DNA from: Typha latifolia | Lineage: Eukaryota; Streptophyta; Magnoliopsida; Poales; Typhaceae | Assembly: GCA_019914945.1 (NCBI GenBank) | Contig: CM034105.1 | Coordinates: 7,254,001 to 7,318,000 of the forward strand | Direction of reading: 5' to 3' | Length of the DNA: 64,000 bases | Part shown: positions 10,336 to 20,809 of the stretch, piece by piece | Numbering within the stretch: the first letter of the stretch is position 1 | Layout of the letters: every line of letters starts with the position of its first letter | Made by a program: the position numbers and the translations under genes | Notes under the pieces: model-generated | What the model saw: only the letters and a program-made list of their open reading frames with translations | Database searches by the model: none | Told to the model about the DNA's origin: nothing

Positions 10336-10860
10336 AGTGCATCCGCTGCTCTATTTTCTATTCCTTTCTTGTATTAGATTTCATAATCATACCTCAGCAA
10401 TTTTGGAACCCATCTTTGCTATGCCGGAGTGTGTATGCGCTGTCCCATAAAGTATGGAAGGCTCCTTTGATCGGTTCAGATAATGAATCACCTACCGATT
10501 AAATAAGGCCTCCACTTTGTCACCGCATGCAGAATTGCCAACATCTCTCTTTCATAAGTCAATAATTGCTGAGATTTTTGAGATAAAACCTTACTAAGAT
10601 AAGCAATGGGACGTCCTTCTTGCATTAGTACAGGTCCTATGCTAACATCCGATGCATCACATTCATTAATGAATTCTTTGGTGAAGTCTGATAGTGCTAG
10701 AACGGGTGCCGTCGTCTTTGCTGTTTTCAATTTTTCAAAGGCTGAAGTGGCTTCATCCGTCCATCTAAAAGAATCAAGTTTCAACAAAGAAGTGAGAGGA
10801 GCAGCGATCTTGCCATATCCGGCGATGAATCAACGATAATAACCAGTCATCGCCAAAAAT
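10336..10860 (-). pseudogene. C2 RNase H domain
   Basis: Minus strand. The open part 10488-10787 reads FRWTDEATSAFEKLKTAKTT, a catalytic-D block INECDASDVSIGPVLMQEGR, and LLTYEREMLAILHAVTKWRP. Past a stop at 10487 the block TDQRSLPYFM and a decayed QRWVPKLL follow. The RT connection (GLTGYYR-type) lies at 10800-10860. The order and spacing are normal for gypsy Pol. Confidence 0.85.
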
Positions 10861-11801
10861 CCTCTCAATCTACTAGTAGTAGTAGGAATAGGCCAAGTAG
10901 GCATACATGCAACCTTTTGAGGATCTATACCATCCGCTGAAATGTTGTGGCCTAAATACTCCACCTTTGGTACTCCTCATAGGTACTTGGACTTCTTGAT
11001 CTTCAATTGGTTTTGCTCCAACAAATTTAGCACGTCCTCCAAATGCCGCCAATGCTCCAATTCAGTCTTGCTATACACCAAAATATCGTCAAAAAATACC
11101 AAGACATATGTTCGCAAGAGAGGCCGAAATATATCATTCATGAGGCCTTGGAAGGTAGCTGGAGTATTAGTGAGACCAAAAGACATCACTTGGAACTTGT
11201 AATGCCCGTCTGGAGTCCGAAATGCAATTTTGTGCACATCCGCCAGGTGAACTCTAATTTGAAGATACCCGACCCTCAAGTCAAGCTTACTAAATATAGT
11301 CACCCTTGCAAGCTCGTCTAACAACTCCTCAATAATCAGAATGGGATACCGGTCCTTGACAGTAATAGCATTTAGTGCACGGTAGTCGACACAAAAATGC
11401 CATGTCCCACCCTTTTTTCGCATCAAAAGCATGGGGGATGAGTATGAGCTATGACATGGTTGTATGTGGCCTTGCTCCAACTTTTCGGCTATCATCTTTG
11501 AGATAATTTCTTTTTGCACATGTGGATATCGATATGGCCTCACATTCGCCGATGTAGCCCCAAGTACAATCTCTATACGATGGTCCGCCGCTCTCCTCGG
11601 TGGCAACTCCTGCGGCTCCTCAAACAATCCATAAAAGTTATCTAATAAATTAGACAATTCAATTGTAGTACATGAACTCGTTCGAGGCTCATCTCCTGCT
11701 GGTCCTAACTGAAGAAGATAGGCCAAATCATACACACCAAGCAACCCCACCATAGGCTGCATCGTAGGAATCGGCAAAGTCCGAACACCATCAAGCCGCA
11801 T
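10861..11801 (-). pseudogene. C2 reverse transcriptase
   Basis: Minus strand; the 274-codon frame 10977-11801 is the longest intact RT block in the window. From its start: linker MQPMVGLLGVYDLAYLLQLG, template grip NVRPYRYPHVQKEIISKMIA, fingers [33 protein letters not shown], the palm [20 protein letters not shown], and the catalytic [20 protein letters not shown]. It stops at 10977 in the thumb (KKSKYL), where other copies read KKSKCLWG; the rest of thumb and connection continues in a shifted frame. The catalytic D-D is intact. Confidence 0.88.
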
Positions 11802-12330
11802 ATCTTTGTTTCCTTATTTATATTTCATCCACATGCTCTCGAAATTAAATGTGACGGGTTCCAAACTCTATAACCACGGAGCACCAAGGGCAATGTCTGC
11901 TCCTCACAGCGCTAACGGATAGAAGTCCACAATGATATCGTGTCCTTGTACTCGTATACCGACCCGGTGACACAAGCTCTCCGCCTTAAGCTTCGTGCCG
12001 TCTCCAATAACAACGTCAAATCCCATTGTTGGTTTGGCATCCAAACTCAATATCCTCACTAATCTCTCGTCTAGAAAGTTGTGTGTACTCCCCGAATCGA
12101 TGAGGATGTGCACACAATGCTTTCTAACGAGTCCGTCTACTCGTAACGTCCTCGCTGTGGAAGTACCCGAATATGCATGCATCAATATTTTAGCTTGGAT
12201 ATCTTCCTCAACGCCCTCCACAACGGCCTCCTCAAGGGTCTCCTCTGGACATTCTCCATCATCATCAATCTCATCATCCTTCTCAGGACCATCGATAAGC
12301 ATTACACTCCTGAATCGGGGTGAAACGCTC
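11802..12330 (-). pseudogene. C2 aspartic protease domain
   Basis: Minus strand, within the frame 11904-12422: after the acidic linker the retropepsin-like active site ILIDSGSTHNFLDERLVRIL has an intact D-S-G, followed by GFDVVIGDGTKLKAESLCHR and HDIIVDFYPLAL. The frame ends in the conserved LAL-RGAD region, and the tail to about 11802 (LGTQWL-like part) is frameshifted. It would cut Gag-Pol in the particle. Confidence 0.83.
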
Positions 12331-13650
12331 ATCACATCAAAAGCAAAGGCCCTTCGCTTTTTGCTCCTCCACCTGGGCAGGTGTGAGAGTTCGAACGGGG
12401 GCTCTAGTGCCTCCTCTAACATTGGAAGGAGGTCTCAAAGGTGGCCATGGTCTAGTAGTCATAGCCACTATTTTTGAAACTGCAGAATTTCCAACCGGCG
12501 TTCTAGGAGCAAACCACCTATCTCGGTTACCCCAATTAGTTTTCACTGCCATCTTTAGAGCCCTATGCTTCTGTTCCATCCTCACAGCCTTCTCAAAGGC
12601 CTCCTCAAGAGTACTAGGATATCGGACAGGAACATCTGCTTGTATCTCCTCTCGCAGCCCTAAAATAAATGTACTCATTAATGTACATTCGGGCCACGGT
12701 GGCTCACAACGACTACTAATTCTTTCAAACTCAGCTTGGTACTCCAATACTGTAGTCCTTTGAACCATCTTGCTTAATGTGGCAGAAAAATCTTCATATG
12801 CCGCTGTCCCAAATCTGCATGTAATCCTCCTACAAAAATCAGCCCATCCGATAAATCCACCACCACGAATAACCAATCTATACCAATGCAATGCTGTTCC
12901 TTGGAGGTGGAAGTTTGCCATCTAGACTTTTGTATCTTCCTCTATACCTTGACAATCAAAATATTGTTCAACTCTAAACATCCAATCCGTTGGATCACCA
13001 CCTTGGAATTTTGGAAAGGCCAAGCGTGCGGTTCTCCCCCGAATAGCGTTGTCAAGTTCGCGAAAGATCCTTGGTTCAAGTCTAAACCTTTGTGCATGTT
13101 GATCACCTTCTCTAAATCCTCAAGCACGTCTATCACCATCTCCATAGGGATCAACCTCATCTTCAAAGTGTCAATCCTTATCGACGAAGCGCATCGGTAC
13201 CGCACGCCTCTCAGGTTCCACCACCGTCGGTCTTGGGTTTTGTCACGGAGGTGGGGGATGATGTGAAGGCATAGGTAGGAAGGGATCATTGACACTCATA
13301 TGACGCACCCGGACCTGTGGGGTATCGATTCTATGGGGTCCCACCGCTGGTCCTTCTTGAAACTCCATTCGTCATCGAGGAGATGACGAATCCAATCGAT
13401 TCACGACATATTCTTTGAATTCGTTGTGATCCTTTTGTATGTTGTCAACTCTATGCAACAATATTTGGAACATGCCCCTTAGTTCATCCATATTCAAACC
13501 CACGGATGTTGGTTGACTCGGTCCTGCCGTGGTCGCTCTAAAGGAATCGGCCTCTCGGTTAGGATCATCGTGCATTGAGTCCTCCCTTGTTGGTGTGCTC
13601 TCCATAGGTCTCCTTGTTGATGTCATCTTCCTTGTCTCAACCATTAATGA
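12331..13650 (-). pseudogene. C2 gag
   Basis: Minus strand. Gag start at 13650 (VETRKMTSTRRPMESTPTRE), N-terminal region to 13372, variable region with DEEDW-like acid patch at 13295-12942 (frameshifted), capsid at 12921-12337 (MANFHLQGTALHWYRLVIRG; TAAYEDFSATLSKMVQRTTV; FILGLREEIQADVPVRYP) and the QVEEQKAKGLCF start of the zinc knuckle. The knuckle itself is shifted into another frame at about 12337. The gag start lies 18 bases from the innermost PBS copy. Confidence 0.85.
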
Positions 13651-13667
13651 AGGTCTGAGGTTAGCCT

Positions 13668-13743
13668 GCTCTGATACCAATTTGTTAGGCTCTCATACCA
13701 ATTGATAGGCTCTGATACTAATTGATAGGCTCCGATACCAAAT
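13668..13743 (-). promoter_or_regulatory. Four tandem primer-binding sites of C2
   Basis: Plus-strand GCTCTGATACCA at 13668-13679 is the reverse complement of TGGTATCAGAGC, the site that pairs with plant initiator-Met tRNA. Three more variants follow (GCTCTCATACCA, GCTCTGATACTA, GCTCCGATACCA), spaced about 20 bp. They lie between the gag start and the 5' LTR end defined by comparison with the 3' LTR of the same element. Any of them could in principle prime minus-strand synthesis. Confidence 0.8.
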
Positions 13744-14770
13744 TGATAGGCTCTAATACCAATTGATAGGCTTTGATACCAAATTGATAAGATCTGGTAC
13801 TAATTATTAAGCTCTGATACCACTTGATAGGCTCTGATACCAAATGATAGGTTTTTGTACCAGATAATGAGATTTGGAACCAAAAGATAGGCTATGGAAC
13901 AATTCCTTAAGATATGAATTTATTGCAGGAAGTATTCCGCATAACCATGGGAAAATATTCGTCAAATATTCTCTAATAGTTAGAAAATTACAAAACCAAT
14001 TGGGTTAGATCTGCAACTTCCTGATCTACCACTTTTGTACTACGCCCTTTGTAGATTCGAACTGTAGTAGAGACGAAAATACGGAATAACGTGGGTGATG
14101 GTGGTGGTGACGGGTGGAGTGGATGTTAGGGTTATGGATGGGTATGGAGGTAAAGGTGGATGATGGATGTGATTAAGGGATATAGACGAAGGGAACGAAG
14201 TGGTTGAGATCCCAAAGAAGAGGGGTGGCTCGACAGTCGAGGGAGATTAGAAGTTAGGAGAAACCTTGCCAACGGTAGAGGTGGAAGGATGGTGAAGAGG
14301 GAGGAGGAAGGAGTCTAGAGAGAAGATAAGAGGCAATAAAATCAATAATCCAATTCCATAATGAAGTTGGCTGCCATCCACATATTTATAGAGGCTAGCC
14401 AACAAGTTCTAAAATAATATGAAACCCTAACAAACCAACTAAACTAGTATTCCTTATCTTCTCCGATTACCTCTCGGATTAAGCTTTCAGTTTGTCATAG
14501 ATAGATTCCAAATCTGGAGAAGTAATGAATATAAAAGTTGTAGATCTGGAGGTTGGAGACCTTATCCAAATAGTTTGATATTATTTGGATATTTGTAGAA
14601 TATGCTACGAATATTTTCTCGAAATTGCACAGAGTTGGATTTAGCTAATGAAATAAAATCCTAACCGACCAAGACTCTAACTAAACCAAATAACCAAATA
14701 AGATAATTAGACTCAATCCACCGAGTCTAATCTCCTTTTGATGTGATCCGATTTGTTCTGATTCTTATCA
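13744..14770 (-). mobile_element. 5' LTR of element C2
   Basis: Plus-strand end ATTCTTATCA at 14770 is followed by GCTAG; the left end of C2 is preceded by GCTAC (8785-8789). That is a 5-bp target duplication with one change, and the surrounding family-C LTR reads through the site. The 3' part (13744-13870 on the plus strand) is again an array of PBS-like units. U3 is type C' without the palindrome cluster. Confidence 0.88.
14385..14390 (-). promoter_or_regulatory. TATA box of the C2 5' LTR
   Basis: Minus-strand CTCTATAAATATGTGG is conserved in position in family-C LTRs, just upstream of the GGATGGCAGCC block. It is the likely core promoter for element RNA. Confidence 0.6.
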
Positions 14771-14775
14771 GCTAG

Positions 14776-15300
14776 CCTCTATAAAGGTGTGGATGATAGC
14801 CAAAATTATTATGCTTAATGAATATTGGTTTCTTTCCTCCTCTACCATCTCTCAAATCTCTCTATCCTAATCTCCCTCCTCCCTCTTCACCAACCAGCCA
14901 CCTCTACCGTTGGCAAGGACTCATCTAACTTCTAATCTTCCTCGTGTGTCGAGTCTTCTCTCGTCCTTGGGATCTCGACCACTTCTTTCCTTTCGTCTTT
15001 ATCCCTTAAACTACATCAACCATCCACCCTCATCTCTATTATTATTCATAACCCTAACATCCACTCCACCCGTCACCACCACCTTCACCCCCACTCTATC
15101 ATGTTGTCGTCCCAGTTGTAGTTCGAATCTGTGAAGGGCCTAAATACAAAAATTGTAGATTAGGAAGTTATGGATCGATCCAACTTGATTTCGTAATTTT
15201 CAGACTGTAAGAGAATATTTGGTGAATAATTTCCCTTTATTGTGCGGATTGCTTCTTGTAATCAATCCAGATCTTGAAGGGATCGTTTTGTAGCCTTTCA
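14776..15300 (+). mobile_element. Family-C LTR, part 3 of 3
   Basis: Starts at the TATA region (CCTCTATAAAGGTGTGGATG) directly right of C2 and its target duplication, and continues to the LTR end near TAGCCTTTCA at 15300. It matches 26081-26593 and 29225-29757. Directly after it comes RNase H sequence in the plus orientation rather than a PBS, so the LTR sits in, or was recombined into, another pol. Confidence 0.85.
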
Positions 15301-15520
15301 GCCTTCTATCATCGGGCGTCGCTACACAATCCACACCGATCAAAGGAGTTTGCCATACTTCCTTGGGCAGTGCATACACACACTAGCTTAGCAAAGATGG
15401 GTGTCCAAGCTACTTGGATACGATTATGAGTTGGTGTACAAAAAGGGGACTGAAAATAGCGCCGCCATGCCTTATCATGGCGCCTGAATCCAACCGAATT
15501 GGCAGCAATTTCGACGCTAG
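15301..15520 (+). pseudogene. Gypsy RNase H C-terminal fragment
   Basis: Read across stops: IIGRRYTIHTDQRSLPYFLG, QRWVSKLLGYDYELVYKKGT, and a damaged ENRAADALSR-type end. It begins abruptly at the LTR end (15300) and leads into the integrase at about 15530, so it is the upstream rest of that pol. Confidence 0.75.
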
Positions 15521-15529
15521 TTTTTCCTT

Positions 15530-16975
15530 TTCTTCCAGCAGCTGCGGAAGGCCTACAAGGATCCGGACACCATGAGGATGTTGGACGACCTTGCTCTAGA
15601 TCCCAGCTATATGCAAGGAGTTATGGTGAAGGACGGACTCATAGTGGACCATGGCAAGATAATCGTTCTAGGTAATTGCCGATTGCGCATGGAGTTGGTG
15701 CGTCACTTCCATGACACACCTTTGGCTGGACATGAAGGGGTGTTGCGCACCTAAAAATGGCTGAACCAGAGTTTTACATGGGTTCAAATGAAGAAGGATC
15801 TGCAAGCCTACGTCAAGGCTTGCGAGGTGTGTCAAAGAGTGAAGACAATATCGGCTAAACCCGCCGGCTTGCTACAACCGCTTTCGATTCCAAAGAAGGT
15901 CTGGGAGGACGTTGACATGGACTTCATTGATGGTTTACCTAAGGCCAGAGGTCATTCAGTGATCATAGTGGTGGTGGATCATTGTAGCAAATATGCATAT
16001 TTTTCAAACTTGGCGCATCCCTACATGGCAAAAAAGGTAGCGGAGGTTTATGTGCGCGACATGGCCAAGATGCATGGTATGCCAAAATCAATTATTTCAT
16101 ATCATGATCCTATATTTATGAGTCAATTTTCGCAGGAATTCTTTGCTCTCCAAGGGACTACCTTCCATATGAGTTCAGCCTATCATCTTCAAACGGATGG
16201 CCAATCCAAGGTGTTGAACTAATGCTTAGAGCAATACTTGCGGTGCTTTGTCGGCGAGTGATCGCGGCAGTGGTTGTCTTATTTGCCATGGGCAGAATGG
16301 TCATACAACACAGCCTTCCACTCAGCCATTGGCATGATTCCGTTCAAGGCCGTCTATGGTCATCCGCCTCTGACCTTGCACACATACTTGCCTTCAGCCT
16401 GAGCCGACCAAACCGAGGTGTATGCGGTTCTGCAAGATCGAAATGAGGTATTGAGGAGACTCAAGATGCACCTAGCGGCTGCCCAAAAATGAATGAAGCA
16501 AGTCTATGACCAGCGGCACCAGGAGAAGTCCTTTTCAATTGGGGATTTGGTTTACATCAAGCTCCAACCATATCGGCAAAGCTCAATTAGACCCATTCCT
16601 AATCAGAAGTTAGCTCCAAAATTCTATGGACCTTATCAAGTGATTGAGCAGATTGGACCCGTGGCGTACCATATAGACTTACCTGAGGAGGTGCGGATAC
16701 ATCCGGTTTTTCATGTCTCAAGCGTTAAGGCTCGAGTTCCCCCTGCCGAGCTGATTGGAGCTATTCCACCTGAGCCAATAAGGGCTGATCCAAATGAGTC
16801 AGAGGCTGAATCGAGTACCCCTATTCCAGTTTGGATCCTAGTCAAACAACACACTCGACTCCAGGATGAGTGGGTGACCAAGATTTTGCTAGAGTGGCAC
16901 GGACGCACAGTGGACGAGGCGACTTGGATGCCCGAATCCGACTTTATGGACTACTATTCAGATCTAACACCTTGA
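15530..16975 (+). pseudogene. Gypsy integrase with GPY/F and chromodomain
   Basis: The zinc domain shows HFHDTPLAGHEG (two histidines) and CEVCQRVK (two cysteines). The core has WEDVDMDFIDGLP (first D) and IISYHDPIFMSQF (second D). The third catalytic residue, glutamate in the usual DGQTEVVN, is changed to lysine (DGQSKVLN, near 16195-16220). Stops follow at about 16220, 16258, 16399 and 16489. The last open frame, 16493-16975, carries the GPY/F module (KFYGPYQVIEQIGPVAYHID), the HPVFHVS strand and a chromodomain-like end (WVTKILLEWHGRTVDEATWM). A C-terminal chromodomain marks the chromovirus branch of Ty3/gypsy and is thought to guide integration to certain chromatin. Confidence 0.88.
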
Positions 16976-17003
16976 GGGCAAGGTGAACAGAAGCATGGTG
17001 GAA
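16976..17003 (+). promoter_or_regulatory. Polypurine tract and LTR junction
   Basis: The Pol stop (TGA, 16973-16975) is followed by GGGCAAGGTGAACAGAAGC and TGGTGGAA, the same layout as at 7559-7587. A TGATACGACTCGG start of an LTR follows at 17004. Confidence 0.65.
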
Positions 17004-17297
17004 TGATACGACTCGGTCAGATTGGCTCCACTCACGACATTGGGTTCATTGGGATGAACCTATTTATCTAGTATGATTTTTGCTTGAAGAAATAACAGCT
17101 TTTTGTCGAGGGGGAGCCTATTACCTACATTTTGTCCACACTATTGAGCTATAAGAAGGGATCGACTCCACCCAAAGAGTAGCGAAGGAGTAGTGACACT
17201 GGTATTTTTCCCAACTCAAGTCACAAATTTTTGTCCCCTAAAAGTTAGTGACCCAAAGTGGAAAAAAAGCTCCACTGCTGGCTTCAAGAGCCGTTAG
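17004..17297 (+). mobile_element. Candidate LTR start of an unassigned gypsy family
   Basis: The first 12 bases TGATACGACTCG resemble family-A LTR starts and sit at the right place after a polypurine tract, but the following sequence does not match LTR types A, B or C. A second purine run (GTCGAGGGGGAGCC near 17108) could be another polypurine tract. The 3' end of this LTR was not found. Confidence 0.4.
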
Positions 17298-17669
17298 ATG
17301 GGAAAAGTCGAAAATGGAGAAGACATGTGGTGCTTACTATCCTTGCAATTGGTATTTCCCCGGTTTGAGTTACCAAGTAAGCTACTCAATGGGTTGGTAG
17401 CTCAACCTGGGAATAACATTCAATTAGGAGAGCTCAAAAAGATGACAAACTTGGAGGCAACTGCTAACCAAGGTGGCATCGGGCCTACGAGCTTCAATGA
17501 TGGGCAACCGAGGAAGAAGAGCATGTTCCTATTCATTAGCGGGGCCGACCATACACCGCCACTATGTAGTTTGCCATCTTTCGAAAAGTCCAGAACATGG
17601 AAGGTGAAACCATCAACTTCACACCTTGGGAACAAGGTGATGGAAGTGAGGTGCTCTATTTCGAACTAG
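17298..17669 (+). other. Unrecognised 123-codon open frame
   Basis: I do not recognise the product. The frame begins MGKVENGEDMWCLLSLQLVF and has no obvious domain, signal peptide or membrane segment. The bases after it (17640-17745, another frame) read LYFELAEKDCYITTSIEGES, which also looks protein-like, so this could be part of a decayed transposon protein or host fragment. It sits between retrotransposon pieces and is probably not a working gene. Confidence 0.25.
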
Positions 17670-19663
17670 CCGAGAAGGATTGCTACATCACCACAAGCAT
17701 CGAGGGCGAGAGTGAAGTTGAGAAGCATCACATTTAACCAAGCTAAATATTTAGTTGAATTTTATACCTTCTTGTGATTGGGTCTAGGTTTTAGAAATTA
17801 CATAGGGAGTCAGACCAAAGCTCTTAAGGTCGAGCTGGTCGAGTCACGTTAGGATCTGATTATTCGTAAGAGTTAGACTCGAGCATGTTCTAGTCAGCTA
17901 GTTGAGTTGGGTTAGGTAGCCACCAAATACATTGTGGTGCGCAACAAACATTTTGATTTATTACCAATCTAAGACTGGCATAGTTGATCAAGCTGATTAG
18001 GGAGCCACAATATATTATATGGTGCACCCTTGATCAAAGTTATCTTGGATTATTGAACAATTTTCGCAAGATCAACTTCTTCCTCCTCGTTTGACTAGCT
18101 CCAAGCCATGGTCACCCTAGCCACCACACAGGTTGACCATCACTACCTACCTCCTCGTCTGGCCAAACCCCTTGACCCTACTTCTTCTATATCCCTTTCT
18201 TTCCTTACCGACTATCCAATATCCACCATTACAATCACCACCACCTTATGGCCACCTTTGGTCGAGCACCACCATGCCCACTTACAATAGATTTGTCAAC
18301 TATCCCAATTCTATCACATTTCCAAAACCACGTGTTTGTCTAACTATTAGATCGCAAGTTACATCTTAACTTTTACAATTTGCGGTAACCTTAAATTTTA
18401 GCTCATGCCTCGGAATTTAGTTCTTGTCTCAGATTTGGACTCGAGTACATCGTGGGGTTAGAAAGATGTTCATATCAACATGATGCTTGTTGTTCCGTCC
18501 TAACCTCATCACCTTGAATTTTGTTGATAAAATATATGTGATATATACACTTTGCACCCTAACCTGAGGCTAAGCGAGTAAATAGACACTTGTCAAGAAA
18601 AGGCTTATCTACATGGTGATACATGCAACTGGTGCAAAGATCAACATCAACATCATCAATTGTACAACCTGCACATTAAAGTTATCATACCCTAGGAATG
18701 CATCAATAATCCATAGATAATTATGAAATAGTAAAATAAATACATTATGATGATTAGTAAATAAATATATGCACATACATGATATGAATGTGATGAAGCC
18801 ATAAGATAAAACATTACTTCAGTATTACGTTATTCATTTATTATAGAAGATTCACTTGTCTAACATTGCTTCCTAATTTACTAATTCCAACCGCACCATA
18901 GGATCATCCTCGCACGATACCGAATCTACCCCCGTAATGAAAATAATAAACATAGTGCCAACTTACCTAAAAATTAACTAATTAAATAATCCTATGGACA
19001 ACTGCTAGAAATTTGGGTATGTCCACCTAGGAATTCTCATGTTTATTATTTAGGTAAAATTGGTATATTAATTATAACGGTATGACACATTATTAAGGGT
19101 TATTAATACAGTTATCATCATATTTAGTATTCCACAAATTATTCTCAATTTAAAGTAATTAAATAGACAATATTTAATTAACTTACTTTATTAAATATTA
19201 AAGTATGCTTAATATGATTACCAATCTCCAATTATAGCTAATTGCCCATTATGAGTAACTAGTAATGGTACTTTAATTTATTAATATAGATTTGTAACAA
19301 ATATTACAACTAACAAAACTACTCTCTAAAGATGATAAATATTTAATGTTCAAATTTGACATAGTTAAGTAAATAAAAAGATTAAAATAAACTAAAGAGT
19401 AACTAATCTACTTGAGCCAGCCCAAGACTCAAAGCAATGGGCTAGGCTACAACCAGCCCGAAAACTACATTGTAAACCCATTAAGATTGGGCCCAAAGCC
19501 CCAAATCAAGTAAGTCAACATTGACACTTGGGCCAAACTACAATCTAACACACCACGCCTTTTACGAGACTGCACCCAACCCAAGTCCACAACCTTGGGC
19601 TGGCCAAATCACACCTGGGTTGAGCACAACTCAACTCACCACTTGGGTTAGGCTGCACTCAAC
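17670..19663. other. Unassigned repeat-like DNA left of C1
   Basis: I see no convincing gene. From about 17,750 to 18,420 there are TC-rich and TTGG-rich stretches and two short open frames without known motifs. From about 18,420 to 19,660 the DNA is AT-rich and reminiscent of the inner part of long plant LTRs read on the minus strand, but no clear match to LTR-B was found. The last 250 bases are rich in GGG/CCC-AAGCC words. It ends at the CCAAT target site of C1. Confidence 0.4.
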
Positions 19664-19668
19664 CCAAT
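19664..19668. repeat. Target-site duplication CCAAT, left copy, of element C1
   Basis: CCAAT here and at 24692-24696 flank the outermost bases of C1 (TGATAGG at 19669 and GTGTATCA ending at 24691). This fixes the exact ends of the integrated element. Confidence 0.88.
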
Positions 19669-20555
19669 TGATAGGCTTTGATACCAAATTGGTAGGCTCT
19701 AATACCACTTGATAAGTTCTGATACCACTTCATAAGCTCTGATACCAAATTGATAGGCTCTGATACCACTTGATAAACTCTGATACAAAATTGATAAGTT
19801 CTGATACCAAAGATAGTCTACGCAACAATTCCTTCAATATCTGAATGTATTATAGGAATTAGTTAGCGCGACCATGGCAAAATATTTGTTTAATATTCTC
19901 ACGTAGTTAGAAAATTATAAAACTAATTGGATTAGATCCGTAATGTCATGATCTACAACTTTCGTATTTAATTCCTTCACAGATTCGAACCGTAGTAGGG
20001 ACGAAAACACAGAATAACGTGGATGATAGTGGTGGTGACGGGTGGAGTGGATGTTAGGGTTATAGATGGGTATGGAGATGAAGGTAAATTGTGGAAGTAG
20101 TTAAAGGATGTAGACGAAGGGAACGAAGTGGTCGAGATCCCAAAGAAGAGGGGTGGCTCAACAGTCGAGGGAGATTAGAAGTTAGGAGAAACTTTGCCAA
20201 CAGTAGAGGTGGAAGGATGGTGAATAGGGAGGAGGGAGAAGTCTAGAGAGAATATAAGAGGCAAGAAATTAATAATCCAATTGCATAATGAATTTGGCTA
20301 CTATCTATATATATATAGAGGCTAGCCAACAAGTCCTAAAACAATATGAAACCCTAATTCTAGAGGATTCCCGTCGATCGCGTTCGAACGTGCCCGATCG
20401 TGTTCGAACGCACCAAAACACATTCTCTGTAAGTGCGAAGGCGATGCAAGCGTTCAAACTCGCCCGACCGCGTTCGAACGCACAATATGCATTCTCTGTA
20501 TTTGCAAACCTAATGTAGGCATTCGCAAGGGCGTTCGAACGCAACCCTCCTGCGA
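19669..20555 (-). mobile_element. 3' LTR of element C1 (inner end truncated)
   Basis: Minus strand. The plus-strand left end TGATAGGCTTTGATACC opens an array of seven PBS-like units (19669-19825) that lies inside the integrated LTR, because the target duplication is outside it. U3 carries the GCGTTCGAACGC cluster (20377-20550). The last 80 or so bases expected at the 5' end of the LTR (compare 24612-24691) are missing and integrase sequence follows at 20556. Confidence 0.88.
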
Positions 20556-20634
20556 TGTCGAACTCTTGCTCCCTATGGCTACGATCATAAACTTGCTTCA
20601 TGCGGTTTTGAGCAAGTTTAAGATGAGCATGCAA
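20556..20634 (-). pseudogene. C1 integrase fragment
   Basis: Minus strand reads LKLAQNRMKQVYDRSHREQE followed by FDIA, matching MKQVYDQRHQEKSFSIGD after the core of the integrase at 16493. Only about 26 residues remain. It shows that the deletion in C1 removed the end of pol and the LTR start. Confidence 0.75.
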
Positions 20635-20649
20635 CCTCGTAACCTAGGT

Positions 20650-20679
20650 GTTTTGTCACAAATTGCCAAAGGGGGAGAT
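20650..20679 (+). promoter_or_regulatory. Ty1/copia-type polypurine tract
   Basis: CACAAATTGCCAAAGGGGGA followed by GATTGTTAGG is the junction seen at the 3' end of many plant copia elements, where AAAGGGGGAGA primes plus-strand DNA. Only this short internal piece precedes the LTR. Confidence 0.7.
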
Positions 20680-20809
20680 TGTTAGGTTTTTATTTGTTGG
20701 CAATTGTGTACAAAATATTCTAAGTATATTTTTTCATGTATATGAGCTTTACACAAGTCTAGAATATCTCTTGTTTGAAGAATTGCAAGATTATTAGAGA
20801 AAAGCCGTC

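Noticed and set aside
11995..12763. Long plus-strand frames of 147-160 codons
   Set aside because: They are antisense shadows of the C2 gag and protease, whose minus-strand motifs are clear.
13668..13870. Regular 20-bp repeats resembling a CRISPR array
   Set aside because: Repeat units are contiguous without unique spacers, derive from a tRNA primer site, and the setting is a plant retrotransposon.
17298..17669. Candidate host gene
   Set aside because: No motif, no introns or promoter evident, and retrotransposon ends directly upstream; listed only as an unrecognised frame.
18108..18369. Overlapping proline- and threonine-rich frames
   Set aside because: Low-complexity TC/CA-rich DNA gives open frames in two registers; no conserved motif.
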